Origin: Lentzea cavernae | GTDB taxonomy: Bacteria > Actinomycetota > Actinomycetes > Mycobacteriales > Pseudonocardiaceae | DNA length: 64,000 nt | Reading direction: 5' to 3' | NCBI RefSeq assembly: GCF_014653695.1 | Contig: NZ_BNAR01000017.1 | Coordinates: forward strand, 1-64,000 | Part shown: piece after piece, positions 35,137 to 44,200 of the stretch | Layout: every line of letters begins with the position of its first letter | Position numbering within the stretch: position 1 is the first letter of the stretch | The notes under the pieces: generated by a model | What the model was told of the DNA's origin: nothing | The model's input: the letters and a program-made list of their open reading frames with translations, nothing else | The model's database searches: none | Position numbers and translations under genes: made by a program

Positions 35137-36723
35137 TCAGGAGCTGCCGGTGATCCGCCAGAACCACCCGGTCGAGGCGTAGTCGGGCCCGACCGAGCCC
35201 TTGCCCCAGAAGTAGTCGTCGTAGTTGCCGAGCCCGCCGCTCGCCGGCAGGTAGACGCCCATGGTCGCCCAGCGCACCTGCGCGGGCTGGGTGTCGATGC
35301 TGGCCTGCGCCCACGCGTCGCGGACCTTCATCGGGTTGTTCCACCACAGGAACGGCGAGCGCCACATGTAGTGGCCGAACTTGCCGCCGTGGTTGGACGA
35401 GTTGTAGCTGACCGTGGTGAAGCTGTTGATCTGGTGCAGGCCGCGGAAGGCCTGGCCCCAGCGCTGCGCCCAGTTCTGGCCGCCGGTCGAGTCCTCGAGG
35501 ATCTGACAGGTGAAGAGGCTCATCCACTCGACGTCGTTCTGGCCCCAGCGCGCCTCGGTGTTGGCGAGCTTGGTGTCGTTGTGGTTGGAGCAGCCGGTGA
35601 AGTAGAAGCCGGTGCCGCTGCCGTGGCCCTGCCAGTAGGTGAGGTCGACGTCGTCGGCCCACTGCGTGTCCTGGCCGCCCGCGAACGCCGGGTCCTTGAA
35701 GTCGCTCTCCCACGCGTTGCCGTCGAGCCAGCTGAACGCGCGCGGGATGCCGTGGTTGCCCGCCTCGGTGTTGAACGTGCCGATGTTGGCGACCGTGTTG
35801 GGCAGGCCGGAGCAGTTGCCGGTGCCCTCGCTGCCGACCTGCGTGCCGGCGGCCTGGATCTTGAACTGCGCCTCGGGCCGCGGCTCCTGGCCCGGTCCCG
35901 GCTGCGGCAGCTCGGCGCCGACCGCGGCGGGCAGGGTGATGGCCTGCGGAGCGCCACCGTCGGCGTTGCGGCCTGCGCAGCGGAACGACGGCTCGACCTT
36001 GTCCGCCTTCTCCTCGAGCGGCGCGGCCACGTAGACGTAGCTCGCCTCCGCCTTGACCTCGGAGCCCAGGTACTTCTGGCACAGCTTCGCGCCGTACGCG
36101 AGGTCGTTGACCTTGACCGTGCCGGCCTTGTCGTAGGTGCGGGCGGCGTGGCTGACCGCCGTCACGCCCTGCGCGTCGAACGAGACGCGGACGTTCGCGC
36201 CCTCGCCCTCCAGCGGGATGCCGCCGAGCTGGAACGTGTACGACACGCTCGTGTCGAGGTTGGCCGTGACCGCGTTGCGGCCGTTGGGATCCGCGAGTTC
36301 GAACGTCGTGTGCTGCGCGGTGGGCGAGGCGTTGTCCGGCAGCACGCCGGCGTCGCGGAGGCCCTCCTGCGCGCGCTTGGCCGCCTCCTCCGTGGAGATC
36401 GTCCTGATGCGCTTGAGCGCCTCGGTGTCGAGCGCGGTCTGCGTGGTGGCGTTGCCGTCCTCGTCCGGTCTGCCCCGTCCTTTGTCGACGGTCGGCAAGT
36501 ACTGGTAACGCTGTTCGTCGGCGAAGGACACCGCGCCGAACTCGGATCTCTGGACGTCTTTGAGGCCGAACGCCCGTTGCAGCCTCTGGGCCTGTTCCTG
36601 GTCGAGACCGGAGCTGGTGACCCCGTAGACGGGCAGCTCCGTGACGTCGGCGGCCGCGACACCGGCCGCTCCAGCGGTGACGAGGCTGGACAGGGCCAGC
36701 ACCACCGTCAGCTTGCGTTGCAT
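35137..36723 (-). CDS. Secreted DUF6345-like protein
   Basis: A 528-residue exported protein with a clear signal peptide (MQRKLTVVLALSSLV, cleavage near AAA-DV). Residues about 300-528 hold a conserved-looking domain with FTGCSNHNDTKLANTEARWG, WQGHGSGTGFYF, SLFTCQILED and many Trp residues, which I associate with DUF6345, a family of unknown function. Cys residues in CSGLPN, FTGCS and FTCQIL may form disulfides. A GGGAGGGA ribosome site precedes the ATG. The activity is unknown; the WQGHG motif is suggestive of a catalytic or metal site but that is inference. Confidence 0.6.
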   Translation of the reverse strand: MQRKLTVVLALSSLVTAGAAGVAAADVTELPVYGVTSSGLDQEQAQRLQRAFGLKDVQRSEFGAVSFADEQRYQYLPTVDKGRGRPDEDGNATTQTALDTEALKRIRTISTEEAAKRAQEGLRDAGVLPDNASPTAQHTTFELADPNGRNAVTANLDTSVSYTFQLGGIPLEGEGANVRVSFDAQGVTAVSHAARTYDKAGTVKVNDLAYGAKLCQKYLGSEVKAEASYVYVAAPLEEKADKVEPSFRCAGRNADGGAPQAITLPAAVGAELPQPGPGQEPRPEAQFKIQAAGTQVGSEGTGNCSGLPNTVANIGTFNTEAGNHGIPRAFSWLDGNAWESDFKDPAFAGGQDTQWADDVDLTYWQGHGSGTGFYFTGCSNHNDTKLANTEARWGQNDVEWMSLFTCQILEDSTGGQNWAQRWGQAFRGLHQINSFTTVSYNSSNHGGKFGHYMWRSPFLWWNNPMKVRDAWAQASIDTQPAQVRWATMGVYLPASGGLGNYDDYFWGKGSVGPDYASTGWFWRITGSS

Positions 36724-36879
36724 GTCTCTTCCCTCCCTTGGAGACGGCCGGCTGCAGGGGCCGACCGTCTGACAGGAGGATCTGGCGTTGTTCGTGGTGA
36801 TACCGAGAGTGGCCACTTGTGCTGGGCGGACCACTCGAACGGCCGAAATTCTGTAACACCCTTGGGGCAGCAGCGGACC

Positions 36880-38016
36880 CTAGAGGCGGAGAGATGGGTA
36901 TTTGATGCCTGCTCCCGTGTTCAGCACGACCACTTCGTCGTCCGCCGCGAGCCACCCGGACTCGCGGAGGTTCCTGACGGCGCTGATCGTCGCGGCGCCC
37001 TCCGGGCACAGGAACACGCCTTCACGCCGTGCGGTCTCGGCGCGGTCGGCCTCGATCTGCTCGTCCGTCACCGCCACCGCGGTGCCGTTCGTCTCCCTGA
37101 TGGCCTGCAGGATGATGAAGTCCCCCAACGGTTTCGGCACGTTGATGCCGAACGCGCTGGTGTAGGCCGCGTCCCAGAACGCCGACTCCGCCCTGCCCTC
37201 CTCGAACGCCTTGACGATCGGCGCGCACCCGGTCGACTGCACGGCCACCAGGCGCGGCAGCTTCCCGTCGATCCAGCCGAGCGCGCGCATCTCGTGCAGC
37301 GCCTTGTGGATCCCGATCAGCCCGACGCCTCCGCCGGTCGGGTAGACGATCACGTCGGGAACGCGCCAGCCGAGCTGCTCGACGATCTCGTAGCCCATCG
37401 TCTTCTTGCCCTCGATGCGGTAGGGCTCCCGCAACGTCGAGGCGTCGAAGAGGTCCACGTCCGCGATGGCCTTGCCGGCGTCGGCGATGGTCCCCGGCAC
37501 GATCCGCAGCTCGGCACCGCTCGCCTCGACCTCCTCGCGGGTGATCAGCGGGGCGTCCTCGGGCATCGCGATGACGCTGCGCAGACCGGCGCGCGCCGCG
37601 TACAGGGCCCAGGCGGCGCCCGCGTTGCCGTTGGTCGGCATCTTGATGCCCTCGATGCCGAGCTCCTTCGCCCGCGCCACCCCGACAGCCGCCCCGCGCG
37701 CCTTGAACGAGCCGGTCGGGATGAGCGATTCGTCCTTCATGAGCACGTTCGCGTCCAACACCCTGCTCAGCGCGGGCAACGGCACGAGCGGCGTCATGCC
37801 CTCCCCGAGGCTGAACGCCGGGTCGAGGTCGCGCACCGGCAGGACGCCGCGGTAGCGCCACAGCGAGTTCTCGCTGGTCGGACGGCCGACCTTGCTGAGG
37901 TCGTAGCGCGCGAGCAGCGGCGACGCGCACTCGTGGCAGAGGTTCTGGACGGCGTTGGCGTCGTGTTCGCGGCCGCAACGGGCGCATTCCAGATGCGAGA
38001 GCATGACTTCATGCAT
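36880..38016 (-). CDS. thrC: Threonine synthase
   Basis: A 378-residue PLP enzyme that converts O-phosphohomoserine to threonine. It has an N-terminal zinc-ribbon-like CARCG...CHEC, the PLP lysine in PTGSFKARGA, the phosphate loop TGGGVGLIG, and closes with NTGAGIKYP. The zinc-ribbon version is typical of archaeal and actinobacterial threonine synthase-like proteins, and a second thrC may sit with hom/thrB elsewhere. Two ATGs are possible (38016 or 38004) and neither has a good ribosome site. The first lies only 4 bp after the mature 3' end of RNase P RNA on the same strand. Confidence 0.85.
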   Translation of the reverse strand: MHEVMLSHLECARCGREHDANAVQNLCHECASPLLARYDLSKVGRPTSENSLWRYRGVLPVRDLDPAFSLGEGMTPLVPLPALSRVLDANVLMKDESLIPTGSFKARGAAVGVARAKELGIEGIKMPTNGNAGAAWALYAARAGLRSVIAMPEDAPLITREEVEASGAELRIVPGTIADAGKAIADVDLFDASTLREPYRIEGKKTMGYEIVEQLGWRVPDVIVYPTGGGVGLIGIHKALHEMRALGWIDGKLPRLVAVQSTGCAPIVKAFEEGRAESAFWDAAYTSAFGINVPKPLGDFIILQAIRETNGTAVAVTDEQIEADRAETARREGVFLCPEGAATISAVRNLRESGWLAADDEVVVLNTGAGIKYPSLRL

Positions 38017-38020
38017 ACAG

Positions 38021-38410
38021 GCGGATGAGCCGGCATGTAAGCCGGATCCTGTTCGTGGGACCGAGGTCCCAGTCGGCGGCCATCCATCTACGCCTGCCGT
38101 TGCCGACAGGCTCTAGCGGCCTACCCGCGAGCATCGGGCGGGCAGCCCTCGAACGCTCACGCAGGTGCCTCGCGACACCCTCTTGGCCTTGCTCCGGGTG
38201 GGGTTTACCTAGCCGCCCCAGTCACCTGGGGCGCTGGTGGTCTCTTACACCACCGTTTCACCCTTACCGCGGCTCGCGCCGAGGCGGTCTGATTTCTGTG
38301 GCACTGTCCCGAGGGTCACCCCTGGTTGCCGTTAACAACCACCCTGCCCTGTGGAGTCCGGACTTTCCTCGACAGTCTCCTGCCGCGGCCGCCCTGCCGA
38401 CTCATCCGCG
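38021..38410 (-). ncRNA. rnpB: RNase P RNA, bacterial class A
   Basis: The minus strand carries the hallmark sequences of the catalytic RNA of RNase P, which trims tRNA 5' leaders: GAGGAAAGTCCGGACTCCAC in the 5' part, GGTAAGGGTGAAACGGTGG in the middle, and TAGATGGATGGCCGCC in the 3' part. The ends are set by the P1 helix, GCGGATGAG at the 5' end (38401-38409) and CTCATCCGC at the 3' end (38021-38029). Its 3' end is almost joined to the thrC start and no terminator is visible. Confidence 0.95.
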
Positions 38411-38465
38411 TGGGCCAGGATATCCCAGCGTCTGGAACCGGTTGTCCACCGGTGCGGACGTTGGT

Positions 38466-38479
38466 TGACTCTGGAGTCA
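38466..38479 (+). promoter_or_regulatory. Inverted repeat overlapping leader-peptide start
   Basis: TGACTC (38466-38471) and GAGTCA (38474-38479) form a perfect 6-bp inverted repeat that ends on the A of the leader ATG. It may be a regulator-binding site, or part of a leaderless promoter. Which one cannot be read from sequence alone. Confidence 0.5.
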
Positions 38480-38541
38480 TGACACGACGTCGCCACGTCG
38501 ACTACGGCCGCGTGGCAGCAAGCCTGTGTTGCCGTCCCTGA
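38479..38541 (+). CDS. Cysteine-containing leader peptide (uORF)
   Basis: A 20-residue reading frame, MTRRRHVDYGRVAASLCCRP, 40 bp before the FMN reductase start. It has the form of the actinobacterial putative leader peptides found before sulfur-assimilation genes: an Arg/His-rich start and consecutive Cys codons near the end. Such uORFs sense cysteinyl-tRNA through ribosome movement. The last sense codon and stop form one arm of a hairpin that covers the downstream ribosome site. Confidence 0.8.
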   Translation: MTRRRHVDYGRVAASLCCRP

Positions 38542-38571
38542 GCGTGTTCCTGGTCGACGCCACTTCAGGGA
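38535..38571 (+). promoter_or_regulatory. Leader hairpin sequestering the FMN reductase ribosome site
   Basis: TCCCTGA (38535-38541), which includes the leader stop codon, pairs perfectly with TCAGGGA (38565-38571). The second arm contains most of the AGGGAG Shine-Dalgarno sequence, 9 nt before the ATG at 38582. A ribosome on the end of the leader would melt the hairpin and expose the site, so expression should depend on leader translation. Confidence 0.65.
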
Positions 38572-38581
38572 GTGCCTTGTC

Positions 38582-39103
38582 ATGTCCGATCTGCTGATCA
38601 TCTCCGGCGCGCCGTCCCACTCCGCGCCCACCGGTGTGGTCGTCTCGCACGTGGCCGGCGTCCTGCAGGCCGCGGGCCACCGCGTCTCGCTGCTCGACGT
38701 CCGGTCGCTACCGACGTTGTCGCTGCTCACCGAGGACCTGCGCGACCCGGAGATCTCCGACGCCGTGAGCGCCGTCCTGTCCGCCGACGGCGTGGTGGTC
38801 GCCTCCCCCGTCTACCGCGCCGCCTACAGCGGCCTGGTCAAGGCACTGCTGGACCTGCTGCCCAAGAAGGCGCTGCGCGGCCGCGCCGTCCTGCCCCTGG
38901 CGACGGGCGGCAGCCAGGGCTTCCTGGTGGCGATGGACTACGCGCTGCACCCGTTGCTCGCGGCCAAGGGCGCCGACCAGGTGGTGCGCGGCGAGTTCGT
39001 GCTGGACCAGAACGTGGGAACACCCGCCGCGGCCGCCGCCCTGGACGCGGCGGCCGACCGCTTCACCACCGCGCTGACCCCACGCCTGCGCAAGGTCAGC
39101 TGA
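38582..39103 (+). CDS. SsuE-like NADPH-dependent FMN reductase
   Basis: A 173-residue flavodoxin-like reductase. The flavin-phosphate loop is seen as SGAPSHSAPTGVV, and the segment ASPVYRAAYSGLVKALLDLLP is characteristic of SsuE/MsuE enzymes. These supply reduced flavin to sulfonate monooxygenases when cysteine and sulfate are scarce. No monooxygenase gene is next to it, so its partner is elsewhere. The cysteine leader peptide and hairpin upstream fit sulfur-dependent control. The 3' end overlaps the convergent RNase H gene by 8 bp. Confidence 0.85.
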   Translation: MSDLLIISGAPSHSAPTGVVVSHVAGVLQAAGHRVSLLDVRSLPTLSLLTEDLRDPEISDAVSAVLSADGVVVASPVYRAAYSGLVKALLDLLPKKALRGRAVLPLATGGSQGFLVAMDYALHPLLAAKGADQVVRGEFVLDQNVGTPAAAAALDAAADRFTTALTPRLRKVS

Positions 39104-40166
39104 GGTGTGAGGTGTCGTTGACGAGCTTCACCGACGCGTGCCCGTCCGGGTAGAACTCGGCGATCGACACACCCGTCAGGTCCAGGTGCATCCGGAACAG
39201 GAACTGCGGCCCGACGTCCAACGCCTGCCGAAGCATCGTCTTGATCGGCGTCACGTGACTGACCAGCACCAACGTCTTACCGCCGTACTTGGCGATGATG
39301 TCCGTCCGCGCCCTGCGCACCCGCGCATGAACCTCGTCGAAGCTCTCCCCGTCCGGCGGCTTCACGGACGTGTCGCCCAGCCACCTGCCGTGCACCTCGG
39401 GGTCCTGCTCCGCCGCCTCCGCGAACGTCAGCCCTTCCCACGTCCCGAAGTCCGTCTCGATCAGCCCCTGGTGCGTGACGACCTCAAGCCCCAACTTGTC
39501 CGCGAGCTTCCGGGCCGTCTGGTGCGCCCTTTGGAGCGGCGACGAGATGACCGCCGCGATGCCGTCCACCTTGGACAGCCGGGCCGCCGCCTTCTCCGCC
39601 TGCTCGAGCCCCAGTTCCGTCAGCGGGTGATCGCCCCGCCCCGAGTACCGCCGGTCGACCGACAGCTTCGTCTGCCCGTGCCGCAGCAGGATGATCCGCG
39701 TGGGCTCCCCCACCGCACCACTCCAGTGCGGCTGCTTGGCCCCTTCGGCCTTCTTCTGGGGCTTGTTCTCCCCGTCCATGGCCTCGTTGGCCAGCCGGTC
39801 GGCGTGCTTGTTGCGCTCGCGCGGGATCCACTCGTAGGTGACCTTGCCGAACGCCTCCGCGACCTCCCGCGCCTCTTTCGCCAGCGGCTGCATCGAGGGG
39901 TGCTTGATCTTCCAGCGCCCGGACATCTGCTCGACGACGAGCTTGGAGTCCATCCGCACGTCGATTGTGTCGGCTCCGAGTTCCTCAGCGGCCCTGAGCC
40001 CGGCGATCAGCCCCTGGTACTCGGCCACGTTGTTGGTGGCGACACCGATGAAACCCCTGCGCTCGGCCAGGGTCTCCCCCGTTCGTGCGTCCTTCACGAC
40101 CGCGCCGTATCCAGCGGGTCCGGGGTTGCCACGCGAGCCGCCATCGGCCTCGACGATCACCTTCAC
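39096..40166 (-). CDS. Bifunctional RNase HI / acid phosphatase (CobC-like)
   Basis: A 356-residue fusion equivalent to M. tuberculosis Rv2228c. Residues 1-130 are RNase HI with catalytic acids in VEADGGSRGNPG (Asp8), NVAEYQG, VRMDSKLV and HADRLANEAM. A charged linker (about 131-152) leads to a histidine phosphatase domain with LLRHGQT, an acidic ETDFGTWEG segment and a second His in VSHVTP. The Rv2228c phosphatase domain has alpha-ribazole phosphatase activity, linking the gene to cobalamin synthesis. It is transcribed away from the tRNA-Leu gene. Confidence 0.92.
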   Translation of the reverse strand: MKVIVEADGGSRGNPGPAGYGAVVKDARTGETLAERRGFIGVATNNVAEYQGLIAGLRAAEELGADTIDVRMDSKLVVEQMSGRWKIKHPSMQPLAKEAREVAEAFGKVTYEWIPRERNKHADRLANEAMDGENKPQKKAEGAKQPHWSGAVGEPTRIILLRHGQTKLSVDRRYSGRGDHPLTELGLEQAEKAAARLSKVDGIAAVISSPLQRAHQTARKLADKLGLEVVTHQGLIETDFGTWEGLTFAEAAEQDPEVHGRWLGDTSVKPPDGESFDEVHARVRRARTDIIAKYGGKTLVLVSHVTPIKTMLRQALDVGPQFLFRMHLDLTGVSIAEFYPDGHASVKLVNDTSHLS

Positions 40167-40187
40167 GGGGCCGATCGTAACCCCGCG

Positions 40188-40216
40188 TTCAGGGGCCTCC
40201 GGAGGGCCTGTATTCT
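40188..40216 (+). promoter_or_regulatory. tRNA-Leu promoter candidate
   Basis: -10 TATTCT at 40211-40216 and a weak -35 TTCAGG at 40188-40193, with a 17-nt spacer. Transcription would begin about four bases before the mature tRNA. Confidence 0.5.
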
Positions 40217-40226
40217 GTTCACATCA

Positions 40227-40309
40227 GTCTGGGTGGCGGAATGGCAGACGCGCTAGCTTGAGGTGCTAGTGCCCGAAAGGGCGTGGGGGTTCAAGTCCCC
40301 CCTCGGACA
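40227..40309 (+). tRNA. tRNA-Leu(GAG)
   Basis: An 83-nt class II tRNA. The acceptor stem GTCTGGG/CTCGGAC contains two G-U pairs. The anticodon stem CTAGC/GCTAG encloses TTGAGGT, giving anticodon GAG for CUC/CUU codons. The long variable arm (GTGCCCGAAAGGGC) and the T-arm GGGGGTTCAAGTCCCCC are as expected for leucine tRNA. The CCA end is not encoded. Confidence 0.96.
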
Positions 40310-40325
40310 CTGGTTTTATCCCTAC

Positions 40326-40364
40326 CAACAGGGCGGATGCTCCCATCGAGCGTCCGCCCTGTTG
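40326..40364 (+). terminator. Terminator after tRNA-Leu
   Basis: CAACAGGGCGGA (40326-40337) pairs perfectly with TCCGCCCTGTTG (40353-40364), and an inner GCTC/GAGC lengthens the stem around a 5-nt loop. It starts 17 bases after the tRNA and has no strong U tract. Given its length it is a convincing transcription stop. Confidence 0.8.
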
Positions 40365-40776
40365 CGTTGTAGACGATCTCCAGGTTCAGCCGGTTCTCAC
40401 AGGTGGACGCCGACTCAGGAGTATCGGGAGTACGCATGAGCCCGACGCGAACCTGGCGATCAGGTCGCTGCCTTGCAGGAAGCTCGGCCGCGAAACCCCG
40501 GTGCTACTCGGGCGATGGACCGTCGAACGTTCCTTGTTGACGTTGTGGTTCCTCGATGGCCGAGCTGAAGGTCAACTGCGCACTGCTGACGCCCTACCCA
40601 CTATTCGACGTGACGTCGATCGTCGTCACAACCGGACGTCGCAAGGGGAGCTTCTCTCACGATCTACGCCGACTCGGCAGTCGGCACGGCGAAGCGGCTG
40701 AGTTGGCGTTCGCGGTCATGTTCGGGATCCCGGCTGTGTTGATCAGTGTGAAGTGTTCGGACCGTCATGCCGACGA
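40365..40776. other. Gene-poor spacer between tRNA terminator and toxin locus
   Basis: No gene is supported in these 412 bases. The plus strand is open from an ATG at 40556 to 40957, but it has no ribosome site, no family resemblance and runs through the palindrome and antisense to the immunity gene. The stretch between a tRNA gene and a toxin locus is a typical place for decayed insertions, and it may hold remnants too degraded to name. Confidence 0.5.
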
Positions 40777-40822
40777 CGGCCGGGACTTCGCCGACCTGAT
40801 CAGGTCGGCGAAGTCCCGGCCG
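40777..40822. repeat. 46-bp perfect palindrome, probable terminator of toxin locus
   Basis: A 23-bp arm starting CGGCCGGGACTTCGCCGACC at 40777 is followed with no loop by its exact reverse complement ending at 40822. In RNA it would fold as a 20-plus-bp hairpin. It starts 20 bp beyond the stop of the immunity gene, so ending the toxin-immunity transcript is its likely role. Neither side has a U tract. Perfect symmetry over 46 bases is unusual and could also allow DNA cruciform extrusion. Confidence 0.8.
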
Positions 40823-40842
40823 AAGACCAGTTCCCGAGACGC

Positions 40843-41217
40843 CTACCGCGACTTCTTGAACTCCGGGGTCTTCATGAATTCGACCAGGCGCACCAGGGCT
40901 CGTTCGAACTCCGCTGCTCTCATCCTGAAGTCCTCGAACTGCCCATACAGGTCTTGAACTTCGGTCCACTCCTCGTCGAGTCGCTCCACGCAGGCGCTCG
41001 GCGTGTCGATCGAGTACTTCGGTCCGTGCTCGTCGCGCAACACACGCCACTGGACAAGGAAGTCTTCCGCCGCGTCCAGGTTGCCGATCGGGTCAAATAG
41101 GGTTTCCAGCCCGATGCGCGCGTTCTCCGTCGTCCCTGGAGGCCCTGACGGGACAACCATCCCGTCCTCATCAACCGTGTATGACCAATCCTCGTCACTC
41201 GCGACTTCGTTCATCAT
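40843..41217 (-). CDS. Putative immunity protein for the EndoU-type RHS toxin
   Basis: A 124-residue acidic protein (DEDWSYTVDEDGMVV at the N-terminus) with a largely helical C-terminal half. No recognised domain, no signal peptide. It overlaps the toxin gene stop by 4 bp in an ATGA, with a second in-frame ATG one codon later, so translation is coupled. Position right after a polymorphic toxin C-terminus, small size and acidity are the usual marks of a cognate immunity protein. The assignment is by context only. Confidence 0.65.
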   Translation of the reverse strand: MMNEVASDEDWSYTVDEDGMVVPSGPPGTTENARIGLETLFDPIGNLDAAEDFLVQWRVLRDEHGPKYSIDTPSACVERLDEEWTEVQDLYGQFEDFRMRAAEFERALVRLVEFMKTPEFKKSR

Positions 41218-44200
41218 CTTCCTTGAGGAAAGAAGGTTGATGGAGTGTAGTTGCCGTCGGCGTTCTTCTCCAGATACCCGGTCATCGAGACGCCGTTGAA
41301 CTTTCCGGTGACCTTGGTGCCGTTGTTCTTGGGTTTGCCGCGAGCGAAGAGCTCCCGGCCGGCTGCCTCGATGTCGCTGGCTGTCCAGTCAGAGGGGAAG
41401 AAGGTGTGACCGGCTCGCGCTTCCTTTGCGACGATGCTGCCGTCGGAAAAGCGCGCTCCGACCTGCCCGCCGACTACCCTGACGCTACCGTCGTCTGTGG
41501 TTCGCAGCGTACCCCCGATGAATCGGTCGTCGGGGATGCCGCCAGTCTGATCGGGGTGAAGGTGCCAGCCCGCAAATCTCGTGCCGTTATCAAGAACTTC
41601 TCCGTGCAGCACGTGATTGAGCGCCCCAGCGCTGAGTGAAGGGCCGGAAAGGCTCTCGTCACAGTCCGGACTTCTCTGGTCCTCGTTGTGGACGAGGAGT
41701 GGCGCAGCCTCCCGAGAACTGGCGACGTAGTAGGTGTGCAGCCCATCGACCGTGAAGTTGTGGACCTTCTCGATCCCACTCCAAGTCCGCGTCCCCGTGA
41801 CCTCAGCCGACCGGTTGTCGGCGGTGAGGAACCGGTACGTCGGCTTGAGATCGATCGCCTTGACCCAGCGCTTCTCCGACTCCACCCAGAACGGGTGCTC
41901 ATCGGTCGCCTTGATCTTGCCGCCCGAACTGTCGGTCAGCTCGACCATGACCCGCTCCGAGGTCTTGGTGCGGACCTCGGTCACCTCACGCGGGCCGGAC
42001 GTACTGGTGGTCGGGTCGGTCGCCAGGACGTGCTCGCCGGCTCGCAGGTCCTCGATCTTCTTGCGCGAGCCGTCGCCCATGACGACGAGGGTGCCGGGCA
42101 CGAAGCTGTTCGACGCCGCCCACGGCACGGGGCAGGAGCCGCCCGCCGCCGCGTTCTGCTTGGCTTCCTTGCCCTTGTCGCCCGTGCGTTTCTTCTTCTT
42201 CGAACCGCCGGCGATGTCGAGGATGTCCTCGGCGTACGGAACACCCATCGTGGCAAGGGTTTCGGCGACCTGGGCCTGGGCCGCCTCCTTCACGACCTCC
42301 TTGCCCACCCCGAGCATCGCGGTCTTGATCGTCTCGTAGACCTTGTTCAGGTCCTGCACGTTGGTGACCGCGGTCTGCACGATGCGGGCCGGGGCGTTGG
42401 GCATCGCCGAGATGATGTTCTTGGCGTTGGCGATGCGCGGCTTGAGAGCCGCCTTCAGAGTAGGAATCGGGTTGGTCTTGACGGCGCGGGCAACGGCCGC
42501 CTTCGCGGCAGCTGTACGTCGAACCGCTGCCTGGTAGGCGGCGGCTGCCGCTGCGGCGCGTCTGGCTGCCGCCTCTGCCGCCAGTTTGCGTGGGTCGGGC
42601 AGGGACTTCGAGGCGTTCGGGACGTCCGTCTTCTTCAACGGCATGCCGTCGGGGCCCTTGCCCGCGTTCGGGCCGTCGGGGCGGCGGGGGTGCGGGGCGT
42701 CGGGGCTGCGCGGGGTCGGGACGTTGTCGGCGCCTCGGACGGCGTCGTAGCCGCGGTTGCCCCACTTGGCCGCGGTGGCGCCCCAGCCGCCGAACGGGAT
42801 CATGCCCGCCGCGGAGAGGGCGGCGTCGGTGTAGTTGCCTTCCGCGAGGTACCAGACGGCGTTGATGCCGTCGGCGATCTCGCCGAAGCCCGGGATGAGG
42901 CCTGCCACGTCCAGGGCGGTGTGGCCGATGGTGGAGATGTTGTCGCCGACCCAGGAGACGGCGTCGCTGAACCAGTTGTGGCCGTTGGGGTCGAAGCCGT
43001 TGACCGGGGAGCCGACGCCGTAGGAGTAGCGGTTGAAGCCGCCGGATCCCGGGCCGCCCTGGTCGACGGAGTCCCGTGAGGCGAAGCCTCCGGTGGACGG
43101 GTCGTACCAGCGGGCGCCCATGTTGACGTGGCCGCTGTCCGGGTCGGTCCAGTCGCCCTGGAAGCCCACGGCGCGCTTGGTGCCGGTGGAGGCGGTCACC
43201 TTGCCCCACGGGTCGTAGGACGTGGAGTCCTTCAGTTCGGCGGTGGAGGCGTCCAGGCCGCCTACGACGTCGCCGTGCTTGTCGGACAACAACAAGCGCT
43301 TGTCCGAACCGGACGAGAGCGACAGCAGTTCGCCGCCGGCGCCGCGGCCGAACAACGACGTCGAGTCGGAGACCGGGTCGGTGTCGGGGCCGGAGTACTT
43401 GAACTGCTTGGAGCCTCGGGTGACCGGGCGGTCGAGGCCGTCGTAGGTGTAGGTGGCCGAACCGACCTTCGCGAGGCGGTCGAAGGCGTCGAACTCGAAC
43501 TTCTCCTCGAAGCCCGACGAGGTGCGGGACTCGCGGGTGCCGCGCGGCGAGTACTTGTAGGTGTAGTCGCCGTCGGACTCGAGGCGGTTGCGGGCGTCGA
43601 AGGTCGACGTCTTGGCGCCGTTGCGGATCCGGTTGCCGGACTTGTCCCAGCCGTACTCGGTCGTGGCCCCGCCCGAGGTCCACGACGTCATGCGGCCGAG
43701 GTCGTCGTAGCCGTAGGTCTGCTCACCGCCACCGGCGGTTCCGGTGGTGGTCTTCTTCTTCAGCCGGTCGGCCAGGTCGTACTCGTAACCGACCGACGCG
43801 ACGGTGCCACCGGTGGAGTTCTTGGTGGTGTCACTGGTTTCGCGGCCGAAGTCGTCGTAGCCGAACGTGCGAACCCGGCCGGAGCCGTAGTTCATCGACT
43901 CGACCATGCCCGCGGCGTTGTAGCCGAACGCGACCAGCGCGCCCGACACACCGTCCTGGGCGGAGTTGAGGCGGCCGTTGACGTAGCTGAACGACGACGT
44001 GCCCGCCGCGTCCGTCCTCGTCGACAGGCGGCCGACCTCGTCGTAGCCGAAGCTCGCGTCACCGGACGGGCCGGTGGCCGAGGTCAGCAGACCGCGGGTG
44101 TTGTACTCGTAGGTGTTGGATCCGCCCGGAGCCGAGACGGACGTCGGCCGGCCGACGAGGTCGTAGCCGACCAGACGTTCCGTTGTGGACACCGCCGCGC

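Noticed and set aside
40556..40957. Plus-strand 133-codon frame after the tRNA terminator
   Set aside because: No ribosome site or family likeness, and it runs through the palindrome and antisense to the immunity gene.
26617..41217. Whole region as an integrative conjugative element using the tRNA-Leu gene as attachment site
   Set aside because: No integrase, relaxase or repeat of the tRNA 3' end was found within the window.
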